Shown: positions 1 to 10,437, counted from the first letter of the stretch. The stretch is 64,000 nt of DNA from Pseudodesulfovibrio tunisiensis (GCF_022809775.1 NZ_CP094380.1:3075501-3139500), one strand, 5' to 3'. The notes: generated from the letters alone by a model not told the origin. Made by a program: numbers and translations.

Positions 1-121
1 CCTCACGCATGGAAAAGGCGGTTGATTCGTCGTCCTTTCCGGTCGTTCCGGCGTTTTTTCCCGGGAAAAGCAAAGGCATGCAGATGGTTGCGCACAGGTG
101 TTGTTCCGGAGGCTTCGCGCT

Positions 122-151
122 TTGACAACCCGTATCGCCTAGCGGTACATT
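122..151 (+). promoter_or_regulatory. candidate sigma-70-type promoter of nfnAB
   Basis: A perfect TTGACA (122-127) lies 18 bases before TACATT (146-151), about 100 bases upstream of the nfnA start. A perfect odd palindrome (CCGCGAC-T-GTCGCGG, 159-173) follows within the expected untranslated leader. The rest of bases 1-254 shows no convincing gene: the short frames there have no ribosome binding site and no recognisable protein. Confidence 0.4.
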
Positions 152-254
152 CCGTGCCCCGCGACTGTCGCGGTTCGTGTCGCGGACGGAGCCGCGCACC
201 TTTGCCCATCACGTGTTTCCCGGACCACTAATTTGCTTGGAAGGATTATTTTTC

Positions 255-1103
255 ATGGGTTACAAGATTCTGAAAAAACAGGAACTCATTCCCGGCCAGA
301 CCACGTTGCTGGTCATTGACGCGCCCCAGATCGCGCAAAAGGCCCGGCCCGGCAACTTCATCATTCTCCGCGTGCACGAAAACGGGGAGCGCGTTCCTCT
401 GACCGTTGCGGACCGCGATCCCGAAAACGGCACCATCACCATCGTGTATCTGGTGGTGGGCAAGACCACGGCCGAACTCAATACCCTGAATCAGGGCGAC
501 GAGATTCTGGACGTGTGCGGCCCGCTGGGCAAGGCAACCCATATCGAGAAATGCGGCACCGTGGTCTGCGTGGGCGGCGGCACCGGCATTGCGGCCATGC
601 ATCATATCGCCAAGGGGCATGCGCAGGCCGGAAACCGGGTTGTCGCGGTTATCGGCGCACGCAGCAGGGATCTGCTGCTGTTCCGTTCTGAACTGTCTGA
701 ATTCTGTGCCGAGGTGCGCATTGCCACGGACGACGGTTCCGAAGGCCACAAGGGATTCGTGACCGAGGTGCTTCAGGGCCTGCTGGAAGGTGAGGAAGAT
801 ATTGCCGAAGTGGTCGCGGTCGGTCCGGTCCCCATGATGGAGGCCGTGTGTCGCGTGACAAAACCTTTCGAGGTGAAGACCACGGTCAGCCTCAATTCCA
901 TCATGGTGGACGGCATCGGCATGTGCGGCGCGTGCCGATGCACCGTGAACGGCGAAACCCGGTTTGCCTGCGTGGACGGTCCGGAATTCGACGGTCAGCA
1001 GGTGGATTTCGCGGAACTCAAGGCCCGGCTCTGGCAGTTCAAGGATCAGGAAAAGACCTCGCTCGAACATTTCCATCACAAGGGGTGCAAGTGTCATGGC
1101 TAG
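255..1103 (+). CDS. nfnA: NADH-dependent ferredoxin:NADP+ oxidoreductase small subunit (NfnA-type FAD/NAD-binding protein)
   Basis: 282-residue cytoplasmic flavoprotein of the dihydroorotate dehydrogenase electron-transfer (PyrK/SudB/NfnA) family. An N-terminal FAD-binding beta barrel (about 1-95) is followed by an NAD-binding half with VGGGTGIAAMHH (about residues 105-116). A C-terminal [2Fe-2S] region has cysteines at 224, 227 and 239 with Asp219 nearby. With NfnB it would transfer electrons between NADH, ferredoxin and NADPH. The start at 255 is preceded by GGAAGGAT at 239-246; the longer frame beginning near 177 lacks a ribosome site. The gene overlaps nfnB by 8 bases, so the two are translationally coupled. 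Older annotation would call it a sulfide dehydrogenase subunit; the pairing with a GltA/NfnB-type partner favours transhydrogenase. Confidence 0.88.
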   Translation: MGYKILKKQELIPGQTTLLVIDAPQIAQKARPGNFIILRVHENGERVPLTVADRDPENGTITIVYLVVGKTTAELNTLNQGDEILDVCGPLGKATHIEKCGTVVCVGGGTGIAAMHHIAKGHAQAGNRVVAVIGARSRDLLLFRSELSEFCAEVRIATDDGSEGHKGFVTEVLQGLLEGEEDIAEVVAVGPVPMMEAVCRVTKPFEVKTTVSLNSIMVDGIGMCGACRCTVNGETRFACVDGPEFDGQQVDFAELKARLWQFKDQEKTSLEHFHHKGCKCHG

Positions 1104-2520
1104 GAAGACGATGACTCCCCGCACTCCCATGCCGCATCAGCCCGCTGACGAGCGGGTGGGCAATTTCAACGAGGTGGCTCTCGGCTACACCCCCGAGGAT
1201 GCGCGCCGCGAGGCCGAGCGCTGCCTGCAGTGCAAGAAGCCCCTGTGCCGCGAAGGCTGCCCCGTGGAGATCGACATCAGGGGCTTCATTGCCCGTGTGG
1301 CCGAGGACGACGTGCCCGGCGCGTACGAGGTCATCCGCAAGTACAATTCCCTGCCCGCAGTGTGTGGCCGGGTGTGCCCGCAGGAGAACCAGTGCGAGGG
1401 CAGGTGCATTCTCGGCAAAAAGGGCGAATCCGTGGCCATCGGTCGTCTGGAACGCTACGTGGCCGACGCCTTTGCCGCGTCCGACGCGTGCGAGGAGATC
1501 ACGGGCAAGCGCGAATGTGTCATGCTCCGCGACGATCTCAAGGTGGCCTGCATCGGCGCGGGGCCGGCTTCCCTGACCGTGGCCGGATATCTTGCCTCGC
1601 GCGGGATCGGGGTCACGGTGTACGAGGCCCTGCACGAGGCTGGCGGAGTGCTGGTCTACGGCATTCCCGAGTTCCGGCTGCCCAAGGCCATTGTCGCCCG
1701 CGAGCTGGACGGCCTGCGTGAATTGGGCGTGGACATCGTGTGCAACTGGGTGGGCGGCAAGACCATTACCATTCAGGATCTGCTGGATGAGGGGTACGAC
1801 GCGATCTTCATCGGCGTGGGCGCGGGCCTGCCCCGGTTCATGTCCATTCCGGGCGAGAATCTGGTGGGCGTGTTTTCTGCCAACGAGTACCTGACCCGCG
1901 TGAATCTGGGCCGGGGATACGATTTTCCCAATCACGACACCCCGGTGTTCAAGGCCGAGCACGTGGCCGTTATCGGCGCGGGCAACGTGGCCATGGATGC
2001 GGCGCGTACTGCCTTGCGCATGGGCGCGGAAAAGGTGTCCATCGTGTACCGTCGCTCCGAGGACGAGATGCCCGCCCGCAGGGAGGAGATCGAACACGCC
2101 GTGGAAGAGGGCGTGCGGCTTCGCTGCCTGTGCGGCCCCCTGTCCTTCAACGGCGATGACAAGGGCCGCATGGAATCCATCACGGTCCAGAAGATGTGTC
2201 TGGGCGAACCTGACGAGTCCGGCCGCTGTCGTCCCGTGAGCGTGGAGGGCGAGACCGAGACCATTCCCTGCGACATGGCGATCATTGCCGTGGGCACCCG
2301 GCCCAATCCCATCCTGCTGGAAGCCACGCCCGAACTCGGCCTCAACGACTGGGGCTATGTTCAGGTCGATCCCGAGACCGGGGAGACCTCGCTGCGCAAC
2401 GTGTTTGCCGGTGGCGACATCGTGACCGGCTCGGCTACCGTGATTTCCGCCATGGGCGCGGGCCGCCGCGCCGCGCGCGAGATTGCCCGCCGTCTGCTTG
2501 GCGACGAGGCCGCCGACTAA
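1096..2520 (+). CDS. nfnB: NfnB-type NADPH-binding large subunit (glutamate synthase small-subunit-like oxidoreductase)
   Basis: 474 residues. The N-terminus has the two-[4Fe-4S] cysteine pattern of the GltD/NfnB family (CLQCKKPLCREGC near residue 40, then VCGRVCPQENQCEGRC). Next come an FAD dinucleotide fold (IGAGPASLTVAGYLA), an NADP-binding fold (VIGAGNVAMDAARTALRMGA) and the terminal FAD motif GGDIVTGSATVISAMGAGRRAA. It is commonly annotated as homotetrameric NADPH glutamate synthase (gltA), but no glutaminase or synthase-domain partner is present, and the upstream nfnA makes an electron-bifurcating NfnAB complex more likely. The ATG at 1096 follows AAGGGGTG and overlaps the nfnA stop; a frame extended back to 964 would lie inside nfnA. 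Confidence 0.88.
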   Translation: MARKTMTPRTPMPHQPADERVGNFNEVALGYTPEDARREAERCLQCKKPLCREGCPVEIDIRGFIARVAEDDVPGAYEVIRKYNSLPAVCGRVCPQENQCEGRCILGKKGESVAIGRLERYVADAFAASDACEEITGKRECVMLRDDLKVACIGAGPASLTVAGYLASRGIGVTVYEALHEAGGVLVYGIPEFRLPKAIVARELDGLRELGVDIVCNWVGGKTITIQDLLDEGYDAIFIGVGAGLPRFMSIPGENLVGVFSANEYLTRVNLGRGYDFPNHDTPVFKAEHVAVIGAGNVAMDAARTALRMGAEKVSIVYRRSEDEMPARREEIEHAVEEGVRLRCLCGPLSFNGDDKGRMESITVQKMCLGEPDESGRCRPVSVEGETETIPCDMAIIAVGTRPNPILLEATPELGLNDWGYVQVDPETGETSLRNVFAGGDIVTGSATVISAMGAGRRAAREIARRLLGDEAAD

Positions 2521-2535
2521 CCTCCTTTCATTCCC

Positions 2536-3360
2536 ATGAGCAAGAAAAGTCACAAACCCCGTCAGGAGCCCGAAACCATCGGGCTCCCGTGCGTGGGCGT
2601 GGAATCCCATGCCCACCTTGATTCCGAGGAATTCGCGGACGATCTGGAGGAGTTGCTGGACCGTGCCGAGGCCTCGGGCATATCGCATATTGTTCAGGTG
2701 TTTCTGAGCCATCGGGCCTATCTGGACGGCAGGCATCTGTTCGAAGGCCGTAACGTGTCCTTTCTGCTGGGCACGCATCCCAATGATGCGGACCAGCTGG
2801 ACGACGCCGAACTGGACGCCATGCGCGAGGCGTTCAAGGCCGACCCGCGTCTTGTGGGCGTGGGCGAGATCGGGCTGGATTTCTACTGGGACGATATGCC
2901 CCGCGATTTGCAGGAGCGCGCGTTCATCCGGCAGCTCGAACTGGCCCGCGAACTGGAAAAACCCGTGGTCATCCATTCCCGGGACAGCAATCCCGAGGCC
3001 ATCGCCATTCTGGAAAAGCACGGATTTCGCGATTTCCCGGTGCTCTGGCACTGTTTCGGCGCGGACGTGGAAACCGCGGAGCGGCTTCTTGCCAACGGCT
3101 GGCACATCTCGATTCCCGGCCCCATCACCTACAGGAAGACCGAGGAGACGCAGGCCGCCGTGGCCCGCATCCCCTTGGACCGGCTGCTGCTGGAGACCGA
3201 CTGTCCCTACCTTGCGCCCGAGCCGTGGCGCGGCAAGCGCAACCATCCCGCGCTCATTGCCTTCACTGCCAGACGCGTGGCCGAGATCAAGGGCATTGCC
3301 GCGGAAGACCTCTGGCGCATTGCCGGGGAAAACGCCCGCCGTTTTTTCGGAATCCGCTGA
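2536..3360 (+). CDS. TatD family metal-dependent hydrolase/DNase
   Basis: 274-residue TIM-barrel metallohydrolase. Family motifs are in order: SHAHLD (His25, His27), GEIGLDFYWD, VIHSRD, the histidine of LWHCFGAD, LLLETDCPYLAP and the C-terminal RNHP. TatD proteins are Mg-dependent 3'-5' exonucleases or general metal-dependent hydrolases in the cytoplasm; the actual substrate cannot be read from sequence. About 20 extra residues precede the usual N-terminal His motif. The start is 15 bases after the nfnB stop without a clear Shine-Dalgarno, so it probably depends on the nfnAB message. Confidence 0.85.
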   Translation: MSKKSHKPRQEPETIGLPCVGVESHAHLDSEEFADDLEELLDRAEASGISHIVQVFLSHRAYLDGRHLFEGRNVSFLLGTHPNDADQLDDAELDAMREAFKADPRLVGVGEIGLDFYWDDMPRDLQERAFIRQLELARELEKPVVIHSRDSNPEAIAILEKHGFRDFPVLWHCFGADVETAERLLANGWHISIPGPITYRKTEETQAAVARIPLDRLLLETDCPYLAPEPWRGKRNHPALIAFTARRVAEIKGIAAEDLWRIAGENARRFFGIR

Positions 3361-3437
3361 TTCGCATTGAATCTCCTTGACACGCGGGCCACGCGAGACA
3401 AAGGATATTCCCTCATATTCACGAAAAGGAGTTCCAG

Positions 3438-5102
3438 ATGAGAAGCAAGAAAATGACTGGCGGCCTGGAAAAGGCCCCGCACCGTTCCCTGTTGTACGCG
3501 ACCGGCCTGACCAGGGAGGAGCTGGACCGCCCCCTGATCGGCGTATGCAACGCGGCCAACGAAATCATTCCCGGCCACATTCATCTGGACACCATTACCC
3601 GCGCAGTCAAGGACGGCATCCGGCTGGCCGGAGGCGTCCCCATCGAATTTCCCGCCATCGGCGTATGCGACGGCATTGCCATGAACCACGAGGGCATGAA
3701 GATGTCCCTGCCCAGCCGCGAGATCATTGCGGATTCCGTGGAGATCATGGCCACGGCCCATCCGTTCGACGCGCTGGTGTGCATCCCCAACTGCGACAAG
3801 ATCGTGCCCGGCATGCTCATGGCCATTCTGCGCCTGAACATTCCGGCCATCATCGTTTCCGGCGGCCCCATGCTGCCCGGCAACAAAAAGACCACGGACC
3901 TGATCACCGTGTTCGAGGGCGTGGGCCGGGTCAAGGCCGGGACCATGACCGAGGACGAACTCACCGAGCTGGAAATGTCGGCCTGTCCCACCTGCGGCTC
4001 GTGCGCAGGCATGTTCACGGCCAATTCCATGAACTGTCTGTCCGAGTCCATCGGGCTTGCCCTGCCCGGCAATGGCACCATTCCGGCAGTCATGTCCGGT
4101 CGCGTCCGTCTTGCCAAGCAGGCGGGCATGCGCGTCATGGATCTGCTGGAAAAGGACATCAAGCCGCGTGACATCGTCACGGAAAAATCCGTGCACAACG
4201 CCGTGACCATGGACATGGCACTGGGGTGCTCCACCAACACGGTGCTGCATCTGCCCGCCCTGTTCCGCGAGGCCGGACTTGATCTGAATCTCGACGTGTT
4301 CAACGAGATCAGCCGCAAGACCCCGAATCTGTGCAAGCTGTCCCCGGCGGGCGGCCATTACATTCAGGACCTGAACGAGGCGGGCGGCATCCCGGCCGTC
4401 ATGTCCGAACTGCGCAAGCGCGACCTGCTGCATCTGGACGTCATGACCGTCACGGGCAAAACCCTTGGCGAGAATCTGGACGAGCTGCACGCGGCCAACG
4501 TCAATCCCGAGGTCATCCGGCCCATCGACAACCCGTATTCCGAAGAGGGCGGCATTGCCATTCTCTACGGGAATCTGGCCGAGCAGGGCTGTTGCGTGAA
4601 GCAGTCCGCAGTTGCCCCGGCCATGATGCGGAACACGGGCACGGCCCGCTGTTTCGATTCGGAAGAAGCCTGTGTCGAGTCCATTCTGGGCGGCGAGATC
4701 AAGCCCGGCGACGTCCTTGTGGTGCGCTACGAAGGCCCGCGCGGCGGTCCGGGCATGCGTGAGATGCTCACCCCCACGTCCGCCATTGCCGGCATGGGCC
4801 TTGGCGAGTCCGTCGCCCTGATCACGGATGGCCGTTTTTCCGGCGGCACGCGCGGTGCGGCCATTGGGCATATTTCACCCGAGGCGGCCGCAGGCGGTCT
4901 CATCGGACTGGTTCGGGACGGTGATCAAATCGAAATCGACATTCCTGCCCGCAAAATCGAGCTGCTCGTGGACGAGGCAACCCTTGAACAGCGGCGCGCC
5001 GAGTGGAAGCCCGTGGTCAAGGAAGTCACGTCTCCGCTTCTGCGCCGCTATGCTCGGCTCGTCACTTCCGCCGCCACTGGCGCGGTCTACGAGAACAGGT
5101 AG
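3438..5102 (+). CDS. ilvD: dihydroxy-acid dehydratase
   Basis: 554 residues, normal family length. IlvD converts 2,3-dihydroxy-isovalerate and its methyl homologue to the 2-oxo acids of valine/isoleucine synthesis, in the cytoplasm, using an Fe-S cluster and Mg. Visible hallmarks are the cluster cysteines in [10 protein letters not shown] and [19 protein letters not shown], the GGTHN-type core segment [12 protein letters not shown], and the C-terminal [13 protein letters not shown] and [11 protein letters not shown] signatures. The ATG follows AAAAGGAGTT. A perfect TTGACA at 3377-3382 lies upstream but has no well-spaced -10 (nearest GATATT is 21 bases away), so the gene may have its own weak promoter or be read from nfnAB-tatD, 77 bases upstream. 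A terminator follows. Confidence 0.95.
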   Translation: MRSKKMTGGLEKAPHRSLLYATGLTREELDRPLIGVCNAANEIIPGHIHLDTITRAVKDGIRLAGGVPIEFPAIGVCDGIAMNHEGMKMSLPSREIIADSVEIMATAHPFDALVCIPNCDKIVPGMLMAILRLNIPAIIVSGGPMLPGNKKTTDLITVFEGVGRVKAGTMTEDELTELEMSACPTCGSCAGMFTANSMNCLSESIGLALPGNGTIPAVMSGRVRLAKQAGMRVMDLLEKDIKPRDIVTEKSVHNAVTMDMALGCSTNTVLHLPALFREAGLDLNLDVFNEISRKTPNLCKLSPAGGHYIQDLNEAGGIPAVMSELRKRDLLHLDVMTVTGKTLGENLDELHAANVNPEVIRPIDNPYSEEGGIAILYGNLAEQGCCVKQSAVAPAMMRNTGTARCFDSEEACVESILGGEIKPGDVLVVRYEGPRGGPGMREMLTPTSAIAGMGLGESVALITDGRFSGGTRGAAIGHISPEAAAGGLIGLVRDGDQIEIDIPARKIELLVDEATLEQRRAEWKPVVKEVTSPLLRRYARLVTSAATGAVYENR

Positions 5103-5126
5103 TTTCGGCAGAAAAGAGATCATGAA

Positions 5127-5163
5127 CGGGCGCGGTCCTTTGGGGCTGCGCCTGTTTTTTTTT
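5127..5163 (+). terminator. intrinsic terminator after ilvD
   Basis: CGGGCGCGG (5127-5135) pairs with CTGCGCCTG (5146-5154) through two G-U pairs, extended outward by A-T pairs, and is followed directly by nine T residues. Confidence 0.75.
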
Positions 5164-5241
5164 GATGTCTTCGGCGACCCTCCCGGGGGCCGGGCTCTGC
5201 CCGGACCCGCCAGGGAGCATGGCCCCTTGGATCCCCATTTG
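5164..5241. repeat. dispersed intergenic repeat, partial copy C
   Basis: The segment starting GATGTCTTCGGCGACCCTC and running to ATCCCCATTTGT closely matches the first roughly 80 bases of copy A (50787-51104) and the reverse complement of the end of copy B (19445-19756). It contains the short GCCGGGC-TCT-GCCCGG hairpin, but the long hairpin and the remaining part of the repeat are missing. Like the other copies it lies between convergent genes (ilvD and the glycosyltransferase), and it begins exactly at the terminator T-run. Confidence 0.7.
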
Positions 5242-5289
5242 TTTCGGGAGGTCAAGGAAGGGAGGCGATTCTTTTGTCTGCCTGTTCCC

Positions 5290-6960
5290 CTATTTTTTGA
5301 GTCTCTCGGTGATCAGGCCGGAGCTGTCGCGCGCCTGAAGCACGGTGTCGAAGCGTTTGAGAGCGCCGTGTCTTTCGGCAAGGGAACGGGCAAGGGCAAG
5401 TTCTTCCAGCCCGGCGGACAGCCGGTAGGCCTTGAGGTTGGCGAGTCCGGCTTCGAGGCCGAGCCGCCAGTCATCGGGCTGGGCAAGGGTGAGCAGGGAG
5501 AGGAAGCCGATCCGGGTCTGTTCCATGCCCGGAATGGGCCGCAGCAGGGAATCGAGAAGCCGCAGAGCCTCGGCGTCGCACGGCTGGGAATCCAGATGGG
5601 CAAGCAGGCATTCCGAAGCGGTTGCCGGGATGTGCGTCCCGGCGTCGAACGGGAAGCCGCCGCGCATGATTCGGCCCTGACGGCGCAGTTCCCCGGCCCA
5701 GAACAGCCGCAGCCTGCCGGGCGAGTCCGGCAGTTCGTGGCGAACCTGATTGCCGGATTGCGTCTGAAAGACATGGAACTGCCGGGCCATGTCCCAGTGC
5801 GAGCCGGATTCCCCGAGCCAGAGCGCGGCAAGAGAGGCGGTCAGGTTGACGCGCAGGGAATCCGCGAATTCGCGCGACGCGGCCAGTTCGCGGAGCATGC
5901 AGGCAACTCCCTGTCTGTCCTTGGCCCGCCGCAGGGTGCGGAGCCGGGCTTCGGCCATGTCCGGATCATGGGGAAACGAGGCCAGTCCGCAGCTCAGAAC
6001 AGCGGGGTCGGATTCCATGAGTCCGGCCTCGGCCAGCAGCGAAGTGGTCAGGAAAAGCCATTTTTCCGCGTCCCTGCCCTTGGATCGGCACTGCACGGCA
6101 TCCCGGACGTACTGCACGAACCGTTCGACCCGGTGCACGGGAAGATGTTCGGCCCGGACGCGTTCGCAGGCGGCCCGGCCCATTGTCCGGGCAAGGCGCG
6201 GAGTGTTGGCATAGCGCCGGATTTTCTCTTCGAGTTCGATGACATGGGAGTAGGTGTCGAATTCGCGGCCCGGCTCGAACAGAAGTTCCTGTTCCGGGCC
6301 AAGGGATTGGCCGAGGACCAGACATCCGGCGGACGCGGCCTCGAAGAGCCGGAAATTGACTTCCCCGAGAATGGATTCGTTCGGCGCGATGCGGGTGTCG
6401 CGGTACAGGGCCATCATGTCCGGGAAGCTCAGGGAATCCGCAAACGCGGGGTTCATGTCGTGTCCGGCCTGCCCGAGAAAGTTCACCAGCCATTGCCGGA
6501 CCGGACGTGCCGGGGTGACGCGGCCGACGAATGCGAGGCCGTGCTTTCGGTCCTTCCATGGCGGGCATCCGTCGGGTACGCCGAACCACGGCATCCAGCG
6601 AACATCCGTTGCGCCGCGTTCGCGCAGTGCGGGCATCCATGATTGCTGTGTGGAACAGGTCATGTCGAACAGCCGGGCATAGGCCGACTGCCAGTGTGCG
6701 TTCAGATGCGGGTCCACGGCCCAGAACAGGCACGGGCAGTCGAGACGGTCAAGACCCGCAAGCAGGCTTCGGTCTGCGAGGTTCTCCCGCTGGATCAGGG
6801 CGTCGGGTCGGAATTGTCGCGCTTCCAGCTCCCGGGCGATGTCGAAGACCGGGACGGAATGCGTGGCAATGTCCAGCACCTCATGCCCGAGTTGCCGGAA
6901 AACCGGCACGAGCAGCGGATGGAAGTCCACAAGGCACAGGCGAAGCGGTTTCTGCGGCAT
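5290..6960 (-). CDS. CgeB-like glycosyltransferase family protein
   Basis: 556 residues with this start. The N-terminal half resembles CgeB/DUF3880 proteins: an opening Rossmann-like stretch (RLCLVDFHPLLVPVFRQLGH), then FWAVDPHLNAHWQSAYARLF and LAFVGRVTPARPVRQWLVNF. A GT-B C-terminal segment follows (VNFRLFEAASAGCLVLGQ, then YANTPRLARTMGRAACERV), typical of the glycosyl transferase 1-2 family. The last 200 residues are helical and TPR-like. Such proteins glycosylate surface proteins, often flagellin, in this group; that role is inferred. The start codon is uncertain: no Shine-Dalgarno precedes 6960, and the frame stays open to a TTG at 7077. Confidence 0.65.
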   Translation of the reverse strand: MPQKPLRLCLVDFHPLLVPVFRQLGHEVLDIATHSVPVFDIARELEARQFRPDALIQRENLADRSLLAGLDRLDCPCLFWAVDPHLNAHWQSAYARLFDMTCSTQQSWMPALRERGATDVRWMPWFGVPDGCPPWKDRKHGLAFVGRVTPARPVRQWLVNFLGQAGHDMNPAFADSLSFPDMMALYRDTRIAPNESILGEVNFRLFEAASAGCLVLGQSLGPEQELLFEPGREFDTYSHVIELEEKIRRYANTPRLARTMGRAACERVRAEHLPVHRVERFVQYVRDAVQCRSKGRDAEKWLFLTTSLLAEAGLMESDPAVLSCGLASFPHDPDMAEARLRTLRRAKDRQGVACMLRELAASREFADSLRVNLTASLAALWLGESGSHWDMARQFHVFQTQSGNQVRHELPDSPGRLRLFWAGELRRQGRIMRGGFPFDAGTHIPATASECLLAHLDSQPCDAEALRLLDSLLRPIPGMEQTRIGFLSLLTLAQPDDWRLGLEAGLANLKAYRLSAGLEELALARSLAERHGALKRFDTVLQARDSSGLITERLKK

Positions 6961-7060
6961 GGCGGACGTATACACCGAATTCGGGCGGAACGCCAAGATC
7001 GGAGATTCCGGCCAGTGGAACATTCGTACCAGCAAACATATAATCAACCGCAATGATTGT

Positions 7061-7079
7061 ATTTGAAAACTTTTCAAAT
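7061..7079. promoter_or_regulatory. perfect 19-bp palindrome between divergent genes
   Basis: ATTTGAAAA-C-TTTTCAAAT is a perfect odd palindrome in the region between the glycosyltransferase (-) and the flgM-like gene (+), 18 bases before the sigma-28-like promoter. It could be an operator; no regulator is identified. Confidence 0.35.
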
Positions 7080-7096
7080 TATCCGGCCATTGCCCC

Positions 7097-7123
7097 TAAG
7101 CATTCCGGTGCCGCGTCCGATAA
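7097..7123 (+). promoter_or_regulatory. sigma-28 (FliA)-like promoter of the flgM-like gene
   Basis: TAAG (7097-7100), exactly 15 bases, then TCCGATAA (7116-7123). This matches the FliA consensus TAAA-N15-GCCGATAA with one difference in each half. It lies 120 bases before the flgM-like start, which fits FlgM genes being under sigma-28 control. Confidence 0.5.
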
Positions 7124-7242
7124 GAGGGACAACTTCACGCGGCTTTCCCTGAACCGAATGGAATCGGGTCAGAGCGAAGCACTCGCGAAACAACACCGGG
7201 AACACCGTGATCCCGGCCCGTCAATGACCCAGGGAGGGGTTC

Positions 7243-7455
7243 ATGGGCAGAGGAAAAACCTGTCCGGGCAACGCGTCCGGCATGGAGAAGAAACGCATAT
7301 CGGATGAATTCGAGGTCCGGGAAAGTCATCTGCGCAACACCGAACGCGCGGACAGGATAGCCCGGCTGAAAAGGGAAATCCGCGATGGCAGCTACGAGCC
7401 GGACATTCGGGACATAGCCCGGCTTCTGACTTCGGCCATGGACCCGACCCTGTAG
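7243..7455 (+). CDS. flgM: FlgM-like anti-sigma-28 factor
   Basis: 70 residues. The C-terminal half (about 34-66) reads ERADRIARLKREIRDGSYEP then DIRDIARLLTSAMD, the FlgM pattern of helix, R/K-rich turn, G-x-Y, second helix. FlgM binds the flagellar sigma factor FliA and is exported when the hook is complete. The N-terminus is basic and short, as expected of a secreted unfolded anti-sigma factor. AGGGAGG at 7231-7237 precedes the ATG by 5 bases. It stands alone, not in a flagellar operon; the sigma-28-like promoter upstream supports the assignment. Confidence 0.7.
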   Translation: MGRGKTCPGNASGMEKKRISDEFEVRESHLRNTERADRIARLKREIRDGSYEPDIRDIARLLTSAMDPTL

Positions 7456-7478
7456 CTCTCGCGGACCATATTGCAGGA

Positions 7479-7514
7479 AACGCTCCCCGATGCAGATGCG
7501 TCGGGGAGCGTTCC
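7479..7514. terminator. hairpin terminator between convergent genes
   Basis: AACGCTCCCCGA (7479-7490) and TCGGGGAGCGTT (7501-7512) form a perfect 12-bp stem with a 10-base loop between the flgM-like gene and the methyltransferase. The T-run is weak (CCTTCTCATT). Confidence 0.6.
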
Positions 7515-7537
7515 TTCTCATTCGGCGGGACGGGGAA

Positions 7538-8173
7538 TCAGGGCATGCGCACCATGCAGTAGAATCCGCGCGAGGTGTGCCCGTTCATGGTTTCGTAAAT
7601 GGCGGTTCGGAAGAACACCATCTCGAAATCCCAGAGCAGCGCCTCCATGTAGTCCCTGTGGTGATGGCGCATGACCGCGCCGTCCGGCAGGTCGAATATG
7701 CCGTACAGGCCGTACTTGTCCTGTCCCAGCTTGTAGCGGTCCAGATTGCGCTTGTCCCGGTTGAGCAGGAAGTCGTTGATGTAGAGCATTCCTCCGGGCT
7801 TGAGCACGCGCTTGAGTTCAAGCAGGGTCTCGGCCTGATGCTTTGTCTCGGGAATGCAGGTGAGCACGGCAAGAAGCAGGGCGGCGTCGAACGATCCGTC
7901 CTCGAACGGCAGAGGGCCGCCGGCATAGGCTCGCAAATCCAGGGCCGGATGCTCGGCCTTGCCCCTGTTGATCAGGGATTCGGAAAAGTCGATGCCCGTG
8001 ACGTCGGCATAGCCGGCCTCGGCCAGCTCGGCCACAGTCCTGCCGTATCCGCAACCGTAATCCAGCACCCGGCTGTGCCGGGGCACGTACTTGGAAAATG
8101 CCTTCAACTGGAACGGAGTGGTGAACGTCTTGCCCGCGCCCGACTCCGCCCAGTAGGTTCGTTGACCTTCTAT
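7538..8173 (-). CDS. class I SAM-dependent methyltransferase, probable ATA start
   Basis: 211 residues from the proposed start. Motif I is VLDYGCGYGRTVAEL, motif II VTGIDFSESL, followed by the PFEDGSFDAALLLAVLTCIP and LKRVLKPGGMLYINDFL segments of a Methyltransf_11/25 fold. The substrate is unknown. The frame has no ATG, GTG or TTG between the upstream in-frame TAA and a TTG at 8105-8107, and that TTG has no ribosome site and would cut into the fold. An ATA at 8171-8173 sits 7 bases after a perfect GGAGG (8181-8185 on the other strand) and restores an N-terminus with TYWAESGAGKTFTTPFQLK, typical of this family. A one-base call error (C to T) could equally hide an ATG. Confidence 0.75.
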   Translation of the reverse strand: MEGQRTYWAESGAGKTFTTPFQLKAFSKYVPRHSRVLDYGCGYGRTVAELAEAGYADVTGIDFSESLINRGKAEHPALDLRAYAGGPLPFEDGSFDAALLLAVLTCIPETKHQAETLLELKRVLKPGGMLYINDFLLNRDKRNLDRYKLGQDKYGLYGIFDLPDGAVMRHHHRDYMEALLWDFEMVFFRTAIYETMNGHTSRGFYCMVRMP

Positions 8174-8223
8174 GGGAACACCTCCGGGATGAAATGCTTC
8201 ACGTTACTATTGAGCGATTCCGC

Positions 8224-9552
<1,329 letters not shown>

Positions 9553-9553
<1 letters not shown>

Positions 9554-10404
9554 CAGCGGCTCCCGGCCTTTTCGCGCAGCCTGCGAATGCGGTCCTCGAT
9601 GGGCGGATGCGTGCTGAACAGGGCGGCTGCCCGGCGGCCCGCAAACGGACTGACGATGAACATGTTTTCCGTGGCCGGGCTGCCCTGCATGGGAATCTGC
9701 TTCGAGGCCGCATCCAGCTTGCCAAGGGCTCCGGCAAGATACAGGGGGTTGCCTGCCAGACGTGCGCCCGTGTCGTCGGCCAGATATTCCCGGGAGCGGG
9801 AAATGGCCATCTGGATCAGACTGGCCGCAATGGGGGCGAGAAAGGCCATGGCCAGCGCCGCGAGCGGGTTGGATCCCTCCTCGTCGTCGCTGCCGCCGAT
9901 GCCGAAGATCGCGGTCCACTGAAGCATGGTGGCGATGAACACGATGGCTCCGCCGATGACCGCGGCAATGGACTGGATCAGGATGTCGCGGTTGGCGATG
10001 TGCCCCAGTTCATGGCCGAGCACGCCCTTGAGTTCGTCCGGGTCCAGAATGCTGACGATGCCCCGGGTCACGGCAACCACCGCGTTTTCGGGATTGCGGC
10101 CCGTGGCAAACGCATTGGGCTGGTCCTGGGGAATCAGGAAGATGCGCGGCTTGGGAATCCCGGCCCGGGCCGACATTTCCTCGACCACGGCGTGGATGTG
10201 CGGCGCGTCTCCGCGCGAAAGCTCGCGCGCCTTGTACATGCGCAGCACGATCCTGTCGGAATACCAGTAGCTGGTCACGTTCATGACCAGAGCGAAGCCG
10301 AAGGCGATGACAAGCCCGGCTCGACCGCCCATGAGACCGCCGAGAAACAGGAGCAGGCCGGTGAGCAGGCCGAGAAGCAATACGGTTTTTATCTGACTGG
10401 TCAT
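9553..10404 (-). CDS. htpX: protease HtpX, membrane zinc metalloprotease
   Basis: 283 residues. Two N-terminal membrane helices (about 8-52), M48 zinc motif LGHELGHIANRD, two further hydrophobic helices (about 145-195), and the third ligand region SREYLADDTGARLAGNP. HtpX degrades misfolded inner-membrane proteins and belongs to envelope stress responses. GGAGGAAAA precedes the ATG. It shares one base with the downstream DegP-like gene, which makes a two-gene envelope quality-control unit. Confidence 0.93.
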
Positions 10405-10437
10405 ACTCGATTTTCCTCCATGAAATTGTTCGTATGG

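Noticed and set aside
1..254. Short frames at the left edge as a gene fragment
   Set aside because: No ribosome site and no recognisable protein on either strand; the region looks like leader and promoter of nfnAB.
1039..3246. Long minus-strand frames opposite nfnB, ilvD and other genes
   Set aside because: Typical shadows of high-GC coding sequence; composition rich in His/Ala/Gly without domains or ribosome sites.
3377..3409. Promoter of ilvD from TTGACA at 3377
   Set aside because: The nearest -10-like hexamer is 21 bases away; spacing too long to list as a feature.
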